From: Clostridia bacterium
Lineage (GTDB): Bacteria; Bacillota; Clostridia; Lachnospirales; Lachnospiraceae
Assembly (NCBI GenBank): GCA_910576325.1
Contig: CAJTIM010000027.1
Span: 1-51,357 of the forward strand
Reading direction: 5' to 3'
DNA: 51,357 bases
The translations under genes were made by a program, and so were the position numbers. This document shows positions 48,834 through 51,357 of the stretch, piece after piece; the first letter of the stretch is position 1; the number at the start of each line of letters is the position of its first letter. The notes beneath the pieces are model-generated. The model was not told the DNA's origin and ran no database searches. It saw only the letters and a list, made by a program, of their open reading frames with translations.

Positions 48834-49865
48834 TCATTTTGTAGGCAACATAATGGAAAATTCCGAACCTCTGCCTGGCTCCGAAACCACTTTGATATAG
48901 CCGCCCTGCCGCGTTATGATCTCGCGGGCCAGATAAAGGCCAATGCCAACCCCCTGTTGTTCGTGTACTTCTTCCTCACGATAGAAGCGCCGGAAGATGG
49001 CGGCCTGATTGCTTTCCGAAATGCCCTTGCCGGTGTCGGCCACTTTGATCTCCACATACATTTCCCACAGTACCACCGACACAGCGATTTCCCCGCCTGC
49101 CGGGGTGTACTTCACCGCATTGTCCAGCAAGTTAAAGAGGGCTTCGGATGTCCACTTACTGTCATGGGAAACGGTCAAATCCTCCGGGCAGTCTACGGAC
49201 ACGGCGATTTCCTTTTTCTCGGCCGCATACACGATCCCACTCATGGCCTGTGCCACGGTATCAAAGAGGCGTCCCGGTTTCTTATCCAACTGGATCACGC
49301 CCGTTTCCAGCCGGGAGGTTTTCACAAGAGCTTGAAAGAGAAAGTCCAGCTTATCCGTCTGGCTGCGGATTCCCCGGATAAAGTCTGTGCGCTCTGCCTC
49401 TGTCATGGGCTTTTCCAGCAGGGTGTCCGTCGCCATTTTCAGATTGCTTACCGGCGTTTTTACCTGATGGGAAATATCCGATACAAGGGTCTGTAACTCC
49501 TGCCGTTCCTCGTCCACCTTGCGACGGTTCTCCTGCATGATCTGGTAAAGTCTTGCCAGCCGGTGTCCGATTCTGGCAAGCTGGGTTTCGCTGTCCTCCG
49601 GGCGCTTTGGCGCTTCATTCCCAGCAATCATGTGGTCTAAGGTTTGGCACAGGTCTGTGGTAAACTGCGACAGCCGTTTTCCAAACGCCTGCGTCAGTAC
49701 AAAAATCCCCACAAGGGCGCACAGCAGCAGCGCCCCGCCCGTTAGCAGCACCGCCGTCTGTTTTGTTACAAGAGACATGGCTATGGTGATCCCGGACATG
49801 GAGAGGACAAGTCCTATTGCAACCCGGTCAAACAGCCGCTTTACCGAAAGGTTTTGAAACTTCAT
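48834..49865 (-). CDS. Sensor histidine kinase of element 3
   Basis: 343 residues. Two N-terminal TM helices with almost no loop ('AIGLVLSMSGITIAMSLV', 'AVLLTGGALLLCALVGIFVLT'), typical of intramembrane-sensing kinases that work with a transporter; coiled linker; H box 'LVSDISHQVKTPVSNLKMATDTLL'; N box 'EALFNLLDNAVKYTP'; G boxes 'VADTGKGIS' and 'GVGIGLYLAREII'. The start overlaps the regulator stop (ATGA). Confidence 0.92.
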   Translation of the reverse strand: MKFQNLSVKRLFDRVAIGLVLSMSGITIAMSLVTKQTAVLLTGGALLLCALVGIFVLTQAFGKRLSQFTTDLCQTLDHMIAGNEAPKRPEDSETQLARIGHRLARLYQIMQENRRKVDEERQELQTLVSDISHQVKTPVSNLKMATDTLLEKPMTEAERTDFIRGIRSQTDKLDFLFQALVKTSRLETGVIQLDKKPGRLFDTVAQAMSGIVYAAEKKEIAVSVDCPEDLTVSHDSKWTSEALFNLLDNAVKYTPAGGEIAVSVVLWEMYVEIKVADTGKGISESNQAAIFRRFYREEEVHEQQGVGIGLYLAREIITRQGGYIKVVSEPGRGSEFSIMLPTK

Positions 49866-50554
49866 TTTGCCTCGCCTCCCGTCCATTGATAGCCCATACC
49901 GTAAACAGTCTTGATGTAGGGGGCGCCGCCGCCGGATTCGATCTTGCTGCGAATCCGGCTGATGGAGGTTGTCAGGGTGTGTTCGTCCACAAACCTTTCG
50001 TCTATATCCCACAGCTTTTCCAAAAGCTGCCCACGGGTCAGCACTTGCCGGGGATTTTTACGGAACAGGTTCAGCATTTTATACTCCATCGGGGATAGGG
50101 TCAGGGGCTTGCCGTTTAGGGAAGCCGTCTGCTCCGAGAAGTCCAGAAACAGCCGCCCGTCGTCGTAAATGTCCTTGGCCGGTTTGTGGTGTTCCAGCAT
50201 GGCAAACATGGCTTTGATTTTCCGCTGCAAGGCCCCGATCACAAAGGGCTTTGTGATGTAGTCCACCGCGCCCACCTCATAGCCCCGTATCTGGTCGCTC
50301 TCCTGATCGTTGGCGGTCAGGAAAATCACGATGGTGTCCGGGTGCTGGGGCTTTATCAGTTTGCACAGCTCAAAACCGTTCCCGTCTGGCAGGTTGATGT
50401 CCAGCAGCACTAAGTCAAATTCCCGCTGGCGGATGGCGTTGGCTGCGGTTCTGGCGTTTAGGGCAGCGGTCACGCCGTAGCCGTCTGCGGTCAGGTTATA
50501 GTCTAACATCTTATTCAAAAAACTGTCGTCCTCGACAATTAAAATCTGCTTCAT
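49862..50554 (-). CDS. OmpR-family response regulator of element 3
   Basis: 230 residues from ATG 50554 (GGAAGTGAGG upstream). Receiver: 'LIVEDDSF', phospho-Asp52 in 'LVLLDINLPDGNG', 'FLTANDQ', 'YITKPF'; winged helix 'LTLSPMEYKMLNLFRKNPRQVLTRGQLLEKLWD...TTSISRIRSKIESGGGAPYIKTVYGMGYQW'. It is the likely binder of the 11-bp-phased AAATGT boxes before its own gene, the transporter operon and the dual-receiver gene. Confidence 0.93.
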   Translation of the reverse strand: MKQILIVEDDSFLNKMLDYNLTADGYGVTAALNARTAANAIRQREFDLVLLDINLPDGNGFELCKLIKPQHPDTIVIFLTANDQESDQIRGYEVGAVDYITKPFVIGALQRKIKAMFAMLEHHKPAKDIYDDGRLFLDFSEQTASLNGKPLTLSPMEYKMLNLFRKNPRQVLTRGQLLEKLWDIDERFVDEHTLTTSISRIRSKIESGGGAPYIKTVYGMGYQWTGGEAK

Positions 50555-50582
50555 ATCCTCACTTCCTTTGCTTTTTGCAGAT

Positions 50583-50616
50583 AGTATAACAGGCAAATGT
50601 CCGCGAAATGTTACAG
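50583..50616 (-). promoter_or_regulatory. Regulator box and -10 of the response regulator/kinase operon
   Basis: AAATGT at 50595 and 50606 (+ strand, 11-bp period), 6-nt gap, -10 TATACT on the minus strand (50588-50583). Indicates autoregulation. No distal inverted box was found here. Confidence 0.75.
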
Positions 50617-50792
50617 CGGACGGATTTTTTCAAAAAAATATCCACCTCTATTATAATTTGATTTGGTTAGTGATACAAGGATAGCGTTTATATCTCACTA
50701 AAAAAACAGCATAATCATACCTGTTAGTCGGCATAATAAGGTTATTCCTTTGTGTAAATCGGCACGATAGAATATATTCGAGGTGAATGATT

Positions 50793-51149
50793 ATGCCGAT
50801 TGATGATTTAACCGCTTTAGGGCAAAAAATGCGGGAAGCCCGAAAAGGAAAAAGCCTGACACAGCAGGAGCTTTCTGATTTGAGCCATGTATCTGTCAAG
50901 CAGATTGCCAAGATTGAAAAAGGGCAGATGAATCCGTCCTTTTTGATTTTGAAGGCACTGGCAAAGGTACTGCCGATTTCTCTGGATTCTTTAATCAATC
51001 CGGATGTTTCCCCGGAAGATGAGGGAGCCGGTCAGATGAAGATGCTGTATTGCAGCTGCCCGTCAGAAATGCGTGAAACCCTCTTGCACCATACGCAGGA
51101 AACCATGAAAGAACTAACCGAACTATCCGAGAAATTTGAAACGAATTGA
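50793..51149 (+). CDS. XRE-family regulator of element 3
   Basis: 118 residues from ATG 50793 (GAGGTG 7 nt upstream; the ATG at 50787 is too near). 'LGQKMREARKGKSLTQQELSDLSHVSVKQIAKIEKGQMNPSFLILKALAKVLPISLDSLIN' is a complete XRE HTH, followed by a helical C-terminal ~50 residues ('MKMLYCSCPSEMRETLLHHTQETMKELTELSEKF') likely for dimerisation. It may control the element; divergent from the regulator/kinase operon. Confidence 0.87.
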   Translation: MPIDDLTALGQKMREARKGKSLTQQELSDLSHVSVKQIAKIEKGQMNPSFLILKALAKVLPISLDSLINPDVSPEDEGAGQMKMLYCSCPSEMRETLLHHTQETMKELTELSEKFETN

Positions 51150-51195
51150 GCCGGTGAGTGAATTTAACAAATTCCTCACCGGCTTTGTTCTTTTT
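51150..51195 (+). terminator. Terminator of the XRE gene
   Basis: GCCGGTGAG (51150-51158) pairs with CTCACCGGC (51175-51183), extended by AATT pairing in the loop, followed by TTTGTTCTTTTT. Confidence 0.82.
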
Positions 51196-51207
51196 CGAGA
51201 AAAAGAA

Positions 51208-51230
51208 GGTTATCCCGTTCCGGGATAACC
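51208..51230. repeat. Perfect short hairpin
   Basis: GGTTATCCCG (51208-51217) and CGGGATAACC (51221-51230), 3-nt loop. No T-run follows on either strand, so it may be a protein-binding palindrome. Confidence 0.65.
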
Positions 51231-51248
51231 GTGGTTATAGGAAAATTA

Positions 51249-51317
51249 TTTTTATCGGAAATCTTGACAGAAATGCCTTATTTAAAAGGATTTTCAGCCA
51301 AAATTTTCCGATAAAAA
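51249..51317. repeat. 13-bp inverted repeat near the right edge
   Basis: TTTTTATCGGAAA (51249-51261) and TTTCCGATAAAAA (51305-51317) are exact reverse complements, 43 nt apart. The region is AT-rich and may belong to a regulatory or attachment site of the next gene. Confidence 0.6.
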
Positions 51318-51357
51318 AAGCTGTTTGACTATGCACCCATCAAATATACTATAGTGC

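Overview
The window reads as an accessory region from a gut-type Clostridia (Firmicutes, Lachnospiraceae/Oscillospiraceae-like). Grounds: strong AGGAGG ribosome sites, many TTG/GTG starts, large serine recombinases with TnpW proteins, and a Tn1549/Tn4451-style conjugative element made of families such as Maff2, PrgI, DUF4315, DUF4366, cysteine-rich VLP and TranTA. No rRNA, tRNA or CRISPR array was seen.

Layout. (1) 1-2540, probable host DNA: the tail of a transposase, a ParE/Phd-like toxin-antitoxin pair, and the 3' part of a subtilisin-like protease cut at its catalytic-Asp motif. (2) 2541-~7285, left part of element 1: three tandem large serine recombinases on the minus strand, the third a pseudogene. 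(3) ~7285-38740, ICE 2: replication-like gene, coupling protein, T4SS genes (Maff2, VirB6-like, PrgI, VirB4), a C5 methyltransferase preceded by an iteron-like array, a CHAP hydrolase, topoisomerase III, a very large anti-restriction fusion, two tandem AT-rich cargo cassettes, relaxase and MobC with an oriT-like site, a two-component system with a LanFEG/CprABC-like transporter, a sigma-like regulator, TnpW, and the N-terminal part of its own TnpX-like recombinase. (4) ~38740-51357, element 3, inserted in that tnpX: two more large serine recombinases, another TnpW, another sigma-like regulator, an unusual dual-receiver protein, a MacB/FtsX-type ABC transporter, a SnoaL-like protein, a histidine kinase/OmpR regulator pair and an XRE regulator.

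The simplest reading is a Russian doll: a protease gene broken by element 1, whose third recombinase gene is broken by ICE 2, whose tnpX is broken by element 3. The missing halves of all three genes should lie to the right of this window.

The most notable unexplained structures are: a three-promoter regulon in element 3 with 11-bp-phased direct repeats exactly 6 nt upstream of each -10; a dual-receiver protein whose two domains lack different conserved residues; two tandem promoter-cargo-terminator cassettes flanked by ~235-bp repeats; an inverted second copy of the oriT-like region 8.5 kb from the first; iteron-like repeats before the methyltransferase and inside the replication-like gene; and a methyltransferase whose target-recognition segment seems to be read in a shifted frame. 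Functions are inferred from motifs read by eye; no database search was run.
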